Shown piece by piece: positions 33,792 to 43,434 of a stretch of 64,000 nt of DNA. Numbering within the stretch: the first letter of the stretch is position 1; every line of letters starts with the position of its first letter. Below the pieces are notes generated by a model. The model was not told the origin of the DNA and searched no databases. It saw only the letters and a program-made list of their open reading frames with translations. A program made the position numbers and the translations under genes. Origin of the DNA: Roseomonas sp. (GTDB lineage Bacteria > Pseudomonadota > Alphaproteobacteria > Acetobacterales > Acetobacteraceae); assembly GCA_020249145.1 (NCBI GenBank), contig JADCGF010000011.1, forward strand, positions 139,012 through 203,011. Reading direction: 5' to 3'.

Positions 33792-34075
33792 GCTGCTTTT
33801 CCCCTGATCCTGTGCACAATCGCTCACTAGGCGCTATCGCGGGATGGATTGATTGGGAATAAGGCGTTTTAATTCTTCCTTTGGCCAATTTGGCAGGTTG
33901 CTGTTTTCGAAGCCAGATTGGCGATAATGGCGACAGCGCTTCGGGTGGGGGGGCGATCATTTCCGCTACGCATATGCTGCGCAAGCCCAACAGGCTTACT
34001 CTGCTTGACAGCCTTTCGCCGCCTGCCGAGGCTTTTGCCTTCCGACACACCCCGCCCCGGCAGGAGCCGAAGCCT
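33792..34075. promoter_or_regulatory. Divergent intergenic region with candidate -35 box
   Basis: These 284 bases lie between the alkyltransferase-like gene and the tautomerase. I see no gene. TTGACA at 34005-34010 is a perfect -35 box for the plus strand, but the bases 17 downstream (GAGGCT) are a poor -10 box. The first part is AT-richer than the surroundings. A CAGGAG Shine-Dalgarno precedes the tautomerase start. Confidence 0.4.
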
Positions 34076-34315
34076 ATGCCGCTTGTGACAATCACGCTTG
34101 CGAAGAGAGAACCAGCGACATCACCAGAAAAGAAAGCCCAACTCATCGCCGGGGTGACAGATTTGCTGGTGGCAACGCTCGGTAAGCGCGCCGAAGATGT
34201 TGTTGTGCTCATTGAAGAAGTTGATCCGGATAACTGGGGCCAGGGCGGCATCACCGCGACAGAGTTAAGGCGGCGACGCGCCAAAACCAGCAATCAAAAG
34301 GATACAACACCGTGA
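34076..34315 (+). CDS. 4-oxalocrotonate tautomerase family protein
   Basis: A 79-aa tautomerase. Pro2 directly after Met (MPLVTITL) is the catalytic base of this family once Met is removed. The rest, KAQLIAGVTDLLVATLGKRA and VVVLIEEVDPDNWGQGG, follows the usual beta-alpha-beta plan, slightly longer than the 62-residue classic enzyme. The ATG at 34076 with CAGGAG upstream is supported by the need for Pro at the mature N-terminus. It overlaps the CaiB gene (GTGA), suggesting a joint role in degradation of an unsaturated dicarboxylate or ketoacid. Confidence 0.88.
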   Translation: MPLVTITLAKREPATSPEKKAQLIAGVTDLLVATLGKRAEDVVVLIEEVDPDNWGQGGITATELRRRRAKTSNQKDTTP

Positions 34316-35460
34316 CCGCTGCGCTGGATGGGCTGATTGTTCTGGATCTTACGAGTTTTCTCTCCGGCCCCTATTGCACCATGCTGCTGGGTGATCTCGG
34401 CGCTGATGTCATCAAGGTGGAACGCCCCGATGGCGGCGATGATGCGCGACGCATGCCGCCCTTTGTGGATGGTCGCAGCCAGCCCTTCGCGGTTTGGAAC
34501 CGCAACAAACGCAGCATCACGGCAGATTTGAAACAGCCAGAGGATGTCGAACTGGTCCGCCAATTGGCCCTCCGCGCCGATGTGCTGGTGGAAAATTTCC
34601 GCCCCGGCACTTTGGCCCGGCTTGGGCTGGGGTGGGAGGCGCTGAGTGCCGCCAATCCGCGCCTGATCTGGTGCGCGATTTCAGGTTTCGGCCAGACGGG
34701 ACCTTGGGCGGATCATGGTGGCTTGGATATGATGGCGCAGGGTATGTCGGGCCTGATGGCCGGCAATGGTCCGCCTGATGGCGAACCGTACCGCCTGCCG
34801 ATTGCCATTACCGATGTCACGGCGGGGATGTTTTCCGCGCTGTCCGTACTGGCCGCCTTGCAGGCGCGCGAAAAAACAGGGCAGGGCCAGCGCATTGATC
34901 AATCCCTGTTTGAAGCGGGCGTGGCGCTTGGCGTTTATGAAGCGGCGCATGTTTTCGCCCATGGCACGCGCCCTTCGCGGCTTGGTCAATTGCATCGCGG
35001 ATCGGCGCCCTATCGCGTGTTTCAAACCGCCGATGGCTACATCACGCTGGGCGCTTCCAAGGAGAAATTCTGGCAGGCGCTATGCGGCATTATCGAACGG
35101 CCGGCACTGGCCACCGATCCGCGCTTCAAGACCAATGCGGATCGTGTCGCGAACAACGCCGTGCTGATCACGATTTTGCAGGATATTCTGGCGCAACGCC
35201 CAAGCGCCGAATGGCTGGCGGCACTTGGCAAGGCCGGCATCCCATCTGAACCCGTGCTGTCTTATGATGAAGCCTTGGCCCATCCCCAGGGCCAGGCGCG
35301 CGGCCTGGCGCAGGTTTTCGAAGACCCCGAACGCGGGCCGATCCAGCATCTGGCGCCGCCCTTGCGGCTGGAGGGCACGCCGGCGCGCATCTCCCGCCGC
35401 GCCCCCGATCTGGGCGAGCATAACGCCGAAATACGCGCCTGGCTCGCGCAAAAAGCTTGA
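34312..35460 (+). CDS. CaiB/BaiF family (class III) CoA-transferase
   Basis: A 382-aa family III CoA-transferase. LDLTSFLSGPYCTMLLGDLG opens the protein; GADVIKVERPDGGDDAR near 30 includes the CoA-binding region, and NRNKRSITADLK near 63 is typical. The catalytic Asp lies in the AHDGGLDMMAQGMSG-like segment (WADHGGLDMMAQGMSG near 139). The GTG at 34312 overlaps the tautomerase stop. It moves CoA between carboxylic acids; the acids are not identifiable. One of three such genes in the window. Confidence 0.92.
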   Translation: MTAALDGLIVLDLTSFLSGPYCTMLLGDLGADVIKVERPDGGDDARRMPPFVDGRSQPFAVWNRNKRSITADLKQPEDVELVRQLALRADVLVENFRPGTLARLGLGWEALSAANPRLIWCAISGFGQTGPWADHGGLDMMAQGMSGLMAGNGPPDGEPYRLPIAITDVTAGMFSALSVLAALQAREKTGQGQRIDQSLFEAGVALGVYEAAHVFAHGTRPSRLGQLHRGSAPYRVFQTADGYITLGASKEKFWQALCGIIERPALATDPRFKTNADRVANNAVLITILQDILAQRPSAEWLAALGKAGIPSEPVLSYDEALAHPQGQARGLAQVFEDPERGPIQHLAPPLRLEGTPARISRRAPDLGEHNAEIRAWLAQKA

Positions 35461-35470
35461 CGCGGCGGGG

Positions 35471-35492
35471 GCGAAAATTGTCTGATTTTCGC
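35471..35492. terminator. Hairpin after the CaiB gene
   Basis: GCGAAAAT (35471-35478) and ATTTTCGC (35485-35492) form a perfect 8-bp inverted repeat 10 bases after the CoA-transferase stop. It is followed by GGGATTTTCG, so the T-tract is short. It may end that transcript or belong to the cold-shock leader. Confidence 0.45.
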
Positions 35493-35608
35493 GGGATTTT
35501 CGTGCCGTGCCTTGCCGAGTGGTCGGCCTGCCGACCGCTATTGGGCCCGTCCGGGAAAACCGGAAAACGCGGTGGCGCCGCCGCCGCCACAAAAAAGGGG
35601 CTCGCGTT

Positions 35609-35812
35609 ATGCCGAATGGCACTGTGAAATGGTTCAATGCCACCAAGGGCTTTGGCTTCATCCTGCCCGATGGCGGTGGCAAGGATGTGTTCGTGCATAT
35701 CACCGCCGTGCAGAAGGCGGGCATGCAGGGGCTCAAGGAAAACCAGAAGGTCAGCTTCGATGTGGCCGAGGAACGCGGCAAGCCGGCGGCGATCAATCTG
35801 AAAGCTCTATAA
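35609..35812 (+). CDS. cspA: Cold-shock domain protein
   Basis: A 67-aa nucleic-acid chaperone with a single OB fold. The RNP1 motif is [11 protein letters not shown] near residue 11 and RNP2 is [10 protein letters not shown] near 24. The N-terminal NGTVKWFN is typical. ATG 35609 follows AAAAGGGG. Upstream, about 110 bases after the hairpin are GC-rich and can form further hairpins, as expected of a long structured cold-shock leader. Whether this one is cold-induced cannot be told. Confidence 0.95.
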   Translation: MPNGTVKWFNATKGFGFILPDGGGKDVFVHITAVQKAGMQGLKENQKVSFDVAEERGKPAAINLKAL

Positions 35813-35858
35813 GGCTGGCTGCGCGCTGGAAACTGGCGCTTGATGCGGTGTGGGGTTC

Positions 35859-36188
35859 TCAGCCCAATCCATGCCGGCGAAGCTCTGCGCCAAGTCGCCC
35901 CGTGATGAAAAAGAAGAACATGCGAAAATCCGCGATCAGCGACCAGATCGGGTGGCGGAAGGTTGCGGGGCGGTTTTTCTCGACAAGATAATGCCCGATC
36001 CAGGCGGGGCCATAGCCGCAAATCAGCGCCACCAGCAACAGCCAGTCATTGCCGGAAATCAGCCCGAACATGAACAGCAAAAGCCCCGCACCGGTGCCCG
36101 CGAAATGCAGCACGCGGGTTACGGGTTTGGCGTGTTCGCTCAGGTAATAGGGCCAGAATTCCGCGAAGCTTTTGAAGCGCTCATTCAT
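35859..36188 (-). CDS. Mpo1-like (DUF962) membrane protein
   Basis: A 109-aa protein of the DUF962/Mpo1 family with two or three membrane helices. Conserved histidines appear in SEHAKPVTRVLHFAGTG near 17 and IGHYLVEKNRPATFRHPIW near 64, with SLIADFRMF following. Yeast Mpo1 is an Fe-dependent dioxygenase that removes a carbon from 2-hydroxy fatty acids; the His pattern is consistent with iron binding. ATG 36188 overlaps the glnD stop (ATGA). Its own end faces cspA. Confidence 0.88.
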   Translation of the reverse strand: MNERFKSFAEFWPYYLSEHAKPVTRVLHFAGTGAGLLLFMFGLISGNDWLLLVALICGYGPAWIGHYLVEKNRPATFRHPIWSLIADFRMFFFFITGRLGAELRRHGLG

Positions 36189-38989
36189 CCCGCTGCCGCC
36201 TTCACGTCTGCCTCCGGCGGCACCAGCGCCTTTTCCAGCGCGGCGCGCAGCCCGGTCAGTTTGCGTTCATTTTCAACCTTGAGCCCGAAAACATCCTTCA
36301 CGTAAAACACGTCAATCGCGCGCACCCCATAGGTGGTGATATGGGCTGAGGCAATCTGCATGCCCTGATCGCTCATGGCCGCGGTCACATCATGCAATAG
36401 CCCGGGGCGGTCGCGGCCATTCACCTCGATCACCGTGTGCGTATTGGAAACGTGATTATCTATCACCACGCGCGGCGGCACCGTCACGGCGCGCAGCCGG
36501 GCCGGTTCGCGTTTCAGCTTGCGGATTTCATCACGGAGCCTAAGGCTCCCCGAAAGTGCCTGTTCCACCAATACGGAAAGCCGCGCCAAGCGATGCGGTG
36601 CCTCCAAGGCGCCGCCCTGATGGTCCTGCACCCAGAAGGTATCCAGTGCCATGCCATCCGTCATGGTATGAATGCGCGCATCCACAATACTCGCCCCCGC
36701 AACAGCCAAGGCGCCCGCGATTTTGCTGAAAAGCCCGGGATGGTCGGTGCAATAGACTGTTACCTCGGTCACCGCGCGATTTTCCAGAACCCGCGTCTGC
36801 ACCGTGAGCGGCGCCTTGGTGGCGCGCGCTTCCTGGATCATCGCCGCATGGCGCGCATGGGTCTCAGGATCGAAGGAAAGCCAATAGCCGGGGTAACCCA
36901 GGCCAAGGAAGTGATCCACTTCCGTACGCGGATGCCCAGCCAGCAGCTTCGCCGCCGCTTCCTTGGCGCGGGCCACGCGCACATCGCGTTCCGGCACGGA
37001 AAGCCCGCCCGCAAGCACTTCGGCCACGCGCCAGTAAAGTTCGCGCAGCAGGGTCGCTTTCCAGCCATTCCAGACCTTGGCGCTGACCGCGCGCATATCA
37101 GCCACCGTCAGCACCAAAAGCAGGCGCAACCGTTCCGGGCTTTGCACAATCTCGGCAATGTCCAGGATGGTTTTTGGGTCTTCGATATCGCGGCGGAAGG
37201 CGGTTTCGCTGATCAGCAAATGATGCAGCACCAGCCATGAAACGGTTTCGGTCTCCTCAGGCGTCAGGCCAAGGGCAGGGCAGATATGCAGCGCCAATTC
37301 CGCGCCTAATTCGGAATGATCACCCCCACGCCCCTTCGCCGCATCATGCAGCAGCATCGCGACATAAAGGGCGCGGCGCGATTGCACCTGGCCGATCAAT
37401 TCACTCGCGACAGGGGCAATTTTCGTGAGTTCACCGCGTTCCATCGCGCCCAGAACACCAATCGCCTCGATCGTGTGCTCATCCACGGTAAAGACATGAT
37501 AGGTATCGAATTGCATCAGCCCGACAACACGCTGCCAATCGGGCAGAAGTGCCGCGATCAGCCCGGCTTCGTTCAACATCCGCATCCAAATATGCGGGTC
37601 CTTGCCGGAAAGGATATCAAGGAACTCCGCACTCGCCGCCGGGTCGCCGCGCAGCCGTGCAAGGTGCCGCGCATGACGAATGATGGCGCGGAAGGCGAGC
37701 GGATGAATCTCCAAGCCCCGATCCCGCGCAAGACGAAAGATGCGGAGCATCAGCACCGGTTCGACCGTGAAATCAAAGCCAGGGGCGGCAATGATCTTGC
37801 CGTCTGCCAAAGCAAAACCCGCTTCGGTCAGGGCCTTGTCTGGGGCAGGGAGCACGGCGGGGCGGCCAAGCGCCGCGCGCATGATGGCCGGTTCCAGAAT
37901 GCGCGTAAAGCGCGCCACATCACGCACCGTCAGGAAGAAATGCTTCATGAAGCGTTCAACGCCATCCTGAAGCCCGCGCCGCGTATAGCCCATGCGGGCG
38001 CCCACCACCGGCTGCAAATCAAAGGTCAGGCGTTCTTCCGCGCGGCCCGTGACAAGGTGCAGGTGAAAGCGCACCGTCCACAGAAAATCCCAGGCGCGGC
38101 GAATGGCGCGCGCTTCACTCGCGGTCAGCAAACCGCCGCCGGGGCTATCAGGCCCGACCAATTCCGGCATGCGCTGCACATTGAAGGCATAGCGCGCCAG
38201 CCAATAAAGCGTTTGCAGATCGCGGAGCGCCCCTCGCCCTTCCTTGACATGGGGTTCCACCACATAAGGGCTATCGCCATAGCGGCGATGGCGCTTTTGC
38301 CGTTCGGCAAGCTTCGCTTCCAGAAAGGGTTTCAGCCCGGTGCGTGCGCGCGCGGTGCGAAATGCCTCATCAAATCTTGCAAAAATCGCAGGATCACCGG
38401 CAACCAGCCGCGCATCCAAAAGCGCGGTCATCACGGTCGCGTCGCGTTTCGCTTCCTGCAAACATTCGCTGCGCGATCGCGTGGCATGCCCAACCTTCAG
38501 CCCCAGATCCCAGAGCAGATAGAGCATGAACTCAACCGCCTTTTTGCCCCGCGGACCCATGCTGTTGTCGGTCAGGAACAGCAGATCAATATCGGAAAAC
38601 GGCGCGAGTACGCCGCGGCCATAGCCGCCCGTTGCGACCAGCGCGTGGGATTTCTCGCCACGATCAGCCGGGTGCAGCGCTTCAGTGTAGCGGTGAATGC
38701 CAATCATCAGCGTATCGGTCAGCGCCGCCAACCAGCGTGCCGCGGCAAGGCCCGATAACTCGCGCGCCTCAAAGGCTTCCTGTACGCGCGCCTGAATGCG
38801 CCCCAAATGCCGGCGCAATAGCGCAAGCGCAGCATCGCGCGGAATGGGCTGACCTTCCGGCAGCAATTCCGTCAGCAAATCTGCCAGCACCAAAGGCTGT
38901 TCAGAAACAATGCCAGGAATCTTGGCCCCGTGCCGGGGCGGCGCGGGGGTAGTTTCGGGGAATGCCTTGGTGAGACTCATTACTGTCAC
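36185..38989 (-). CDS. glnD: Bifunctional [protein-PII] uridylyltransferase/UMP-removing enzyme
   Basis: Senses glutamine and modifies PII (GlnB/GlnK), the top of the nitrogen cascade. The 934 aa include the nucleotidyltransferase core ALVATGGYGRGVLAPFSDID near 115, an HD domain with LLHDAAKGRGGDHSELGAEL near 515, and two C-terminal ACT domains (CTDHPGLFSKIAGALAVAGA and NGRDRPGLLHDVTAAMSDQG) that bind glutamine. The GTG at 38989 overlaps the mutS stop (GTGA); ATG 38980 is an alternative. The mutS-glnD order is common in alphaproteobacteria. Confidence 0.95.
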   Translation of the reverse strand: MTVMSLTKAFPETTPAPPRHGAKIPGIVSEQPLVLADLLTELLPEGQPIPRDAALALLRRHLGRIQARVQEAFEARELSGLAAARWLAALTDTLMIGIHRYTEALHPADRGEKSHALVATGGYGRGVLAPFSDIDLLFLTDNSMGPRGKKAVEFMLYLLWDLGLKVGHATRSRSECLQEAKRDATVMTALLDARLVAGDPAIFARFDEAFRTARARTGLKPFLEAKLAERQKRHRRYGDSPYVVEPHVKEGRGALRDLQTLYWLARYAFNVQRMPELVGPDSPGGGLLTASEARAIRRAWDFLWTVRFHLHLVTGRAEERLTFDLQPVVGARMGYTRRGLQDGVERFMKHFFLTVRDVARFTRILEPAIMRAALGRPAVLPAPDKALTEAGFALADGKIIAAPGFDFTVEPVLMLRIFRLARDRGLEIHPLAFRAIIRHARHLARLRGDPAASAEFLDILSGKDPHIWMRMLNEAGLIAALLPDWQRVVGLMQFDTYHVFTVDEHTIEAIGVLGAMERGELTKIAPVASELIGQVQSRRALYVAMLLHDAAKGRGGDHSELGAELALHICPALGLTPEETETVSWLVLHHLLISETAFRRDIEDPKTILDIAEIVQSPERLRLLLVLTVADMRAVSAKVWNGWKATLLRELYWRVAEVLAGGLSVPERDVRVARAKEAAAKLLAGHPRTEVDHFLGLGYPGYWLSFDPETHARHAAMIQEARATKAPLTVQTRVLENRAVTEVTVYCTDHPGLFSKIAGALAVAGASIVDARIHTMTDGMALDTFWVQDHQGGALEAPHRLARLSVLVEQALSGSLRLRDEIRKLKREPARLRAVTVPPRVVIDNHVSNTHTVIEVNGRDRPGLLHDVTAAMSDQGMQIASAHITTYGVRAIDVFYVKDVFGLKVENERKLTGLRAALEKALVPPEADVKAAAG

Positions 38990-41643
38990 ATTATCGTGTC
39001 CGGCGACGCTGCGACAGTCTCCAAAAGCGATTTAACGCGGTAGAGAAACTCCTGCGCTTCTCGCGGGCTGAGTGTATCAGGATCAAGTCTTGCAAGCGCT
39101 TCCAGGGCAGGGTGGCCCGGCTGCGGGGTAGGGCCGGGGCGGGCGAAAAGCGGCATTTCCTCGGCCAGGGGGTCCAACCCCTTGGCACGAGCCTCAAGGG
39201 AAGCAAGCACCGCCTCCGCCCGGCGCAGCACCTCACGCGGGACACCGGCGAGTTTCGCGACATGCAGCCCCCAGGATTTCTCCGCGGCGCCGGGGCCGAC
39301 GCTATGGCGGAAAATCACCTGCCCGCGCCATTCGCGCACCTGCATGGTGGCAAGCGTAAGTTCCGGCAGCTTCGCCGCCAGCGACGTCAATTCATGGAAA
39401 TGGGTCGCGAAAATGGTGCGGCAGCGAATACGGTCATGCAAGGCTTCCAGCACCGACCAAGCGATGGCGAGCCCATCCCAGGTGGCGGTGCCGCGCCCGA
39501 CTTCGTCCAATACCACCAGGGATTGCGCGCTGGCCTGGTTCAATATCGCCGCCGTTTCGGCCATTTCCACCATGAAGGTGGAACGCCCGCCGGCAATGTC
39601 ATCCGCCGCACCAACACGGGAAAACAGCCGATCCACCAAGCCAAGCCGCGCCGACTCCGCAGGCAGGAAAAGCCCGGCCTGCGCCAGGATCACAAACAGC
39701 GCGTTTTGCCGCAGATAGGTGGATTTGCCGGCCATATTGGGGCCGGTCAGCAGGCAAAGCCGCTGCCCGGCAGACAGATCACACTCATTGGGCACAAAGG
39801 CCGGGCCGCGGGCGCGGGCAAGGGCTGCTTCCACCACCGGATGCCTTCCGGCCTTGATGGCGAAATCCGGCTTTTGCGTGATTTCCGGCTGGCACCAGCC
39901 GCCGCCCGCCGCCAATTCCGCGCCTGCCGCATGCACATCCAATTCCGCCATGGCGGCGGCGGCGGCGGCGATGCCGGGCGCGGCATTCAGGCAAAGCTTT
40001 CGCAGATGCTGCGCGACCATGCGTTCGCGCCGCGCAGCCTGGTCGCCCGCTTCCGCCACCTTGCGGTCAAGCTCCGCCAGTGCCGCGCAGGTGAAGCGCA
40101 TCGCATTCGACATGGTCTGGCGATGGATGGGGCAATTGGGGCCTTCGGGGATCGCGGCGCGCAGCAATTTCTCGCCGGCGGCCAAGGGCATTTCCGCGAG
40201 AAAGCCGAATTGCTGATGGTGACGGATACGCAAAGCCGCCACGCCCCAAGCCTGCGCCAAATCCAATTGCAGCGCGGCAATGGCATCGCGCCCACCATCA
40301 CGGAGCCGCCTTAGCGCATCCAATTCGCCGTCATAGCCGGGTGCGATCAGCCCGCCATCTTCCAGCCGTGCCGGCAGGGTTTCGGCAAGTGCCCGCTGCA
40401 ATTCCGCTTGCGGTGAGGCTTCCGGTACCAGCGCGCCGCGCGCTGCCTCGATCAATGCAGGTTGCAGGCCGCCGGCGGCATCAAGCGCTGCGGCCATTGC
40501 TTCGGCCCGCGCCAGCCCATCGCGAATGGCGGCCAGATCACGCGGCGCAAACCGATCAAGCGATAGCCGCGCCAAGGCCCGCGCCATATCGGGCGAGCCT
40601 TTCAACGCCGCCCTTAACGCCGCCCGTTCCGAAGGGGCGGCGAGCATCCAGCCCACTGCCTCATGCCGCGCCAGAATGGGTGCGGCTTCCGCAAGCGGGG
40701 AGGCAAGGCGCGCGGCCAATTCCCGCGCCCCGGCGGCGGTCACGGTGCGGTCCACGGCGGCGAGCAGGGAATGGCGTGCCTCCCCCCTTTCGCTTTTCAG
40801 GATTTCCAGGGATCGGCGTGTGGCGGCATCCATCTGCAACAAGCCGCGCCCACCCATGGGGCTGGGGGGAGCCAGGCGCGGCAGGGCGCCCGCCTGGGTT
40901 GCGCGCACATACTCCAACGCCATGGCAGCGGCGGCCATTTCTTCCGCGCTGAAACTGCCAAACCCATCAAGGGTTGAGACATCAAAAGCCTCGGCAAGGC
41001 GCCGTACGGCATCGCGCGGTGGGTCAAGCGGCGTGATGCGCGCGCCCACTTCACCTTCAAATACCCCTTCCGGGGCGAGGATTTCGGCGGGCTCCAGCCG
41101 CGCCAGCAAGGCCTGGATGTCACCACGCGGCAGGGATTCGGTGCCGAAGGCACCAGTTGAAACGTCAAGCCAGGCGGCGCCCACTCGGTCCTCCAAGGGC
41201 GCCAGCGCCAAAAGCCAGGCGGGGCGCGCGGCTTCCAGCAGGGTTTCTTCCGTGACCGTGCCGGCTGTGACCAACCGCGTGATGTCGCGCCGGATGGTGG
41301 GCGCCTTGCGTGCCTTGGCCTGTTCCGGCGTTTCCATCTGATCACAAATGGCAACCCGAAAACCTTGGCGGATCAGCCGCGCCAGATAGCCTTCATGCGC
41401 ATGGGCCGGCACGCCGCACATGGCGACTTTCTGGCCGCGATGCTCCCCCCGGAAAGACAGCGCGATATCCAAGGCAGCGGCGGCGGCCTCGGCGTCGGCG
41501 AAGAAAAGCTCGTAAAAATCCCCCATGCGGAAAAACACCAGCGCATCCGGATGCGCGGCCTTGGCGGCGAACCATTGCGCCATGGCGGGTGTGGCACCGG
41601 CGGCATCGGGAATCGGGCCTGTTGGGACTTGGGCGGGGGGCAT
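38986..41643 (-). CDS. mutS: DNA mismatch repair protein MutS
   Basis: Recognises mismatches and recruits MutL. The 885 aa carry the mismatch-binding FFRMGDFYELFF (F-x-E motif) near residue 38, connector and lever domains, the Walker A LLTGPNMAGKSTYLRQ near 643, Walker B (SLVVLDEVGRGTATWDG) and the ATFATHFHELTSL-like switch FATHFHELTSLAAKL. ATG 41643 gives a normal N-terminus; the frame is open further to 41763 but without family sequence. It diverges from a solute-receptor gene, leaving 110 bases for two promoters. Confidence 0.96.
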   Translation of the reverse strand: MPPAQVPTGPIPDAAGATPAMAQWFAAKAAHPDALVFFRMGDFYELFFADAEAAAAALDIALSFRGEHRGQKVAMCGVPAHAHEGYLARLIRQGFRVAICDQMETPEQAKARKAPTIRRDITRLVTAGTVTEETLLEAARPAWLLALAPLEDRVGAAWLDVSTGAFGTESLPRGDIQALLARLEPAEILAPEGVFEGEVGARITPLDPPRDAVRRLAEAFDVSTLDGFGSFSAEEMAAAAMALEYVRATQAGALPRLAPPSPMGGRGLLQMDAATRRSLEILKSERGEARHSLLAAVDRTVTAAGARELAARLASPLAEAAPILARHEAVGWMLAAPSERAALRAALKGSPDMARALARLSLDRFAPRDLAAIRDGLARAEAMAAALDAAGGLQPALIEAARGALVPEASPQAELQRALAETLPARLEDGGLIAPGYDGELDALRRLRDGGRDAIAALQLDLAQAWGVAALRIRHHQQFGFLAEMPLAAGEKLLRAAIPEGPNCPIHRQTMSNAMRFTCAALAELDRKVAEAGDQAARRERMVAQHLRKLCLNAAPGIAAAAAAMAELDVHAAGAELAAGGGWCQPEITQKPDFAIKAGRHPVVEAALARARGPAFVPNECDLSAGQRLCLLTGPNMAGKSTYLRQNALFVILAQAGLFLPAESARLGLVDRLFSRVGAADDIAGGRSTFMVEMAETAAILNQASAQSLVVLDEVGRGTATWDGLAIAWSVLEALHDRIRCRTIFATHFHELTSLAAKLPELTLATMQVREWRGQVIFRHSVGPGAAEKSWGLHVAKLAGVPREVLRRAEAVLASLEARAKGLDPLAEEMPLFARPGPTPQPGHPALEALARLDPDTLSPREAQEFLYRVKSLLETVAASPDTIM

Positions 41644-41753
41644 GCTGGCATAGGATACAGGCGGGGCGCGCCCAAGCCAAACCTTGGGCTGGCGCAATGG
41701 CGCCGAAGGTTCCAAACTACATGCAATAAGAACCAACCAGAGAGGAGGTTCCC

Positions 41754-43343
41754 ATGACTGCAACCAGTTTCAACCGCAGGTCCGTCCTGGCCATGGGCGC
41801 GGCGGCGGCGCTGCCCGCGCCGTCACTCGCCCAGGATACGCGTGCGCAAACGCTCCGCTTCGTGCCGCAGGCCAATCTGAGCGTACTTGACCCGGTTTTC
41901 ACCACCGCAACTGTCACCGGCAATCACGGCTGGCATGTGTTTGATACGCTTTATGGCGTGGATGCCGAATTGAAGCCCAAGCCGCAAATGGCCGAAGGGG
42001 CAGAGGTTTTGGATGATGGCAAGCGTTGGCGCATCACGCTGCGCGTGGGCCTGCGCTTCCATGATGGCGAACCGGTCCGCGCGCGCGATTGTATCGCCAG
42101 CCTGAAGCGCTGGTGCGCGCGTGAGCCCTTCGGGCAATTGCTGATACGCCAGGTGGATGAATGGCGCGCGGTGGATGACCGCACCATCGAAATCCGCCTG
42201 AAGCGCGCCTTCCCGCTTTTGTTGGATGCGCTGGCCAAGCCGGATGCCGCCGTGCCCTTCATCATGCCGGAACGCCTGGCCGAGACCGATCCCAATCGCG
42301 GTGTGACGGAGATGATCGGCTCAGGCCCTTATCGCTTCATCGCCGGCGAATATAATTCGGGCAGCCGCGTGGTTTATGAGAAGTTTGATGCCTATCAGCC
42401 ACGCCAGGAAGCGCCTTCCTGGACATCGGGCGGCAAGGTTGCGCATTTCCGGCGCATTGAATGGCATATCCTGCCAGACCCAGCGACGGCCGCCGCCGCC
42501 TTGCAGAATGGCGAAGTGGATTGGTGGGAAAGGCCGCATCCGGATTTGCAGCCGCTGCTGGCCCGCGCACGCGATGTGCGGCGCGAAGTATCCGATACCG
42601 CCGGCCGCCTTGCCGTTCTGCGCATGAATAACCTGCACCCGCCCTTTGACGATGTGCGAATCCGCCGCGCTGTCCGGCTTTCGGTTTTGCAGGAAGATTA
42701 CATGCGCGCCTCACGTGGGGATGATCGCACGGATTGGGCGCTCTGCCGCAGCCTTTGGCCGCGCCATACGCCGTATTATGAGGATTTGGGTGAGGCGATG
42801 ATGCCGGGCGATCTGGACCGCGCGCGCGCCGCTTTGCGTGAAGCGGGCTATGCCAATCAGCGTGTTGTTGTGATCAACCCCACGGATTTTCCGGATATCG
42901 GGCCGCTTGGGCAGGTGACGGCCGATCGGCTGAAGCGGATCGGCATGAATATTGACTTGGCCGAGAGCGATTGGGGCACGGTGGTGCAGCGCCGCAGCAA
43001 TCGCGAAACCGTGGATCGCGGCGGCTGGTCCATCCTGCACACCACAGGCGGCGCCACGGCCTGGGCCAATCCCGCCGTGTCCTTCCTGGTGCGCGGCCAG
43101 GGGGCGGGCGGCTGGTTCGGCTGGTGGAAAAGCGATGAGGCGGAGGCCATGGCCGAATCCTGGCTTTTCGCCCCCAATGAGGCCGAGCAGAAAAGCCTTG
43201 CCTCCAGGCTTGGACGCTTAGCCTTGGAAGATGCGGCCTTCATCCCGCTTGGCCAATTCACGATCAGAACCGCCTTCCGGCGCAATATCACCGGGATTTT
43301 GCAGGGCTCATCGCCCTATCCCTGGAATGTCCGGCGGGTCTGA
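41754..43343 (+). CDS. ABC transporter substrate-binding protein, family 5
   Basis: A 529-aa periplasmic receptor of the SBP_bac_5 family. The N-terminus FNRRSVLAMGAAAALPAPSL resembles a Tat signal (twin Arg, then hydrophobic run), ending near AQDTR. WRITLRVGLRFHDGEPVRA near 92 and FDDVRIRRAVRLSVLQEDYM near 298 are family markers. AGGAGG at 41742-41747 precedes ATG 41754. No permease gene is adjacent. It is followed by an inverted repeat and maeB. Substrate is unknown. Confidence 0.92.
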   Translation: MTATSFNRRSVLAMGAAAALPAPSLAQDTRAQTLRFVPQANLSVLDPVFTTATVTGNHGWHVFDTLYGVDAELKPKPQMAEGAEVLDDGKRWRITLRVGLRFHDGEPVRARDCIASLKRWCAREPFGQLLIRQVDEWRAVDDRTIEIRLKRAFPLLLDALAKPDAAVPFIMPERLAETDPNRGVTEMIGSGPYRFIAGEYNSGSRVVYEKFDAYQPRQEAPSWTSGGKVAHFRRIEWHILPDPATAAAALQNGEVDWWERPHPDLQPLLARARDVRREVSDTAGRLAVLRMNNLHPPFDDVRIRRAVRLSVLQEDYMRASRGDDRTDWALCRSLWPRHTPYYEDLGEAMMPGDLDRARAALREAGYANQRVVVINPTDFPDIGPLGQVTADRLKRIGMNIDLAESDWGTVVQRRSNRETVDRGGWSILHTTGGATAWANPAVSFLVRGQGAGGWFGWWKSDEAEAMAESWLFAPNEAEQKSLASRLGRLALEDAAFIPLGQFTIRTAFRRNITGILQGSSPYPWNVRRV

Positions 43344-43360
43344 GGGCGCGAATTGCTGCG

Positions 43361-43384
43361 CCTGCGAAGCTGGGGCCTCGCAGG
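43361..43384 (+). terminator. Hairpin after the solute-receptor gene
   Basis: CCTGCGA (43361-43367) and TCGCAGG (43378-43384) form a perfect 7-bp inverted repeat 17 bases after the stop of the receptor gene, without a T-tract. A weak terminator or mRNA-end stabiliser. Confidence 0.45.
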
Positions 43385-43434
43385 CCAGGGCACAAAGCGG
43401 CATGATGGGGACGGCTTGAGGAGCAGTGGCTAGT

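Noticed and set aside
37316..38758. 480-codon open frame opposite glnD
   Set aside because: It lies wholly inside glnD, whose catalytic and HD motifs are intact. No start context or family similarity supports it.
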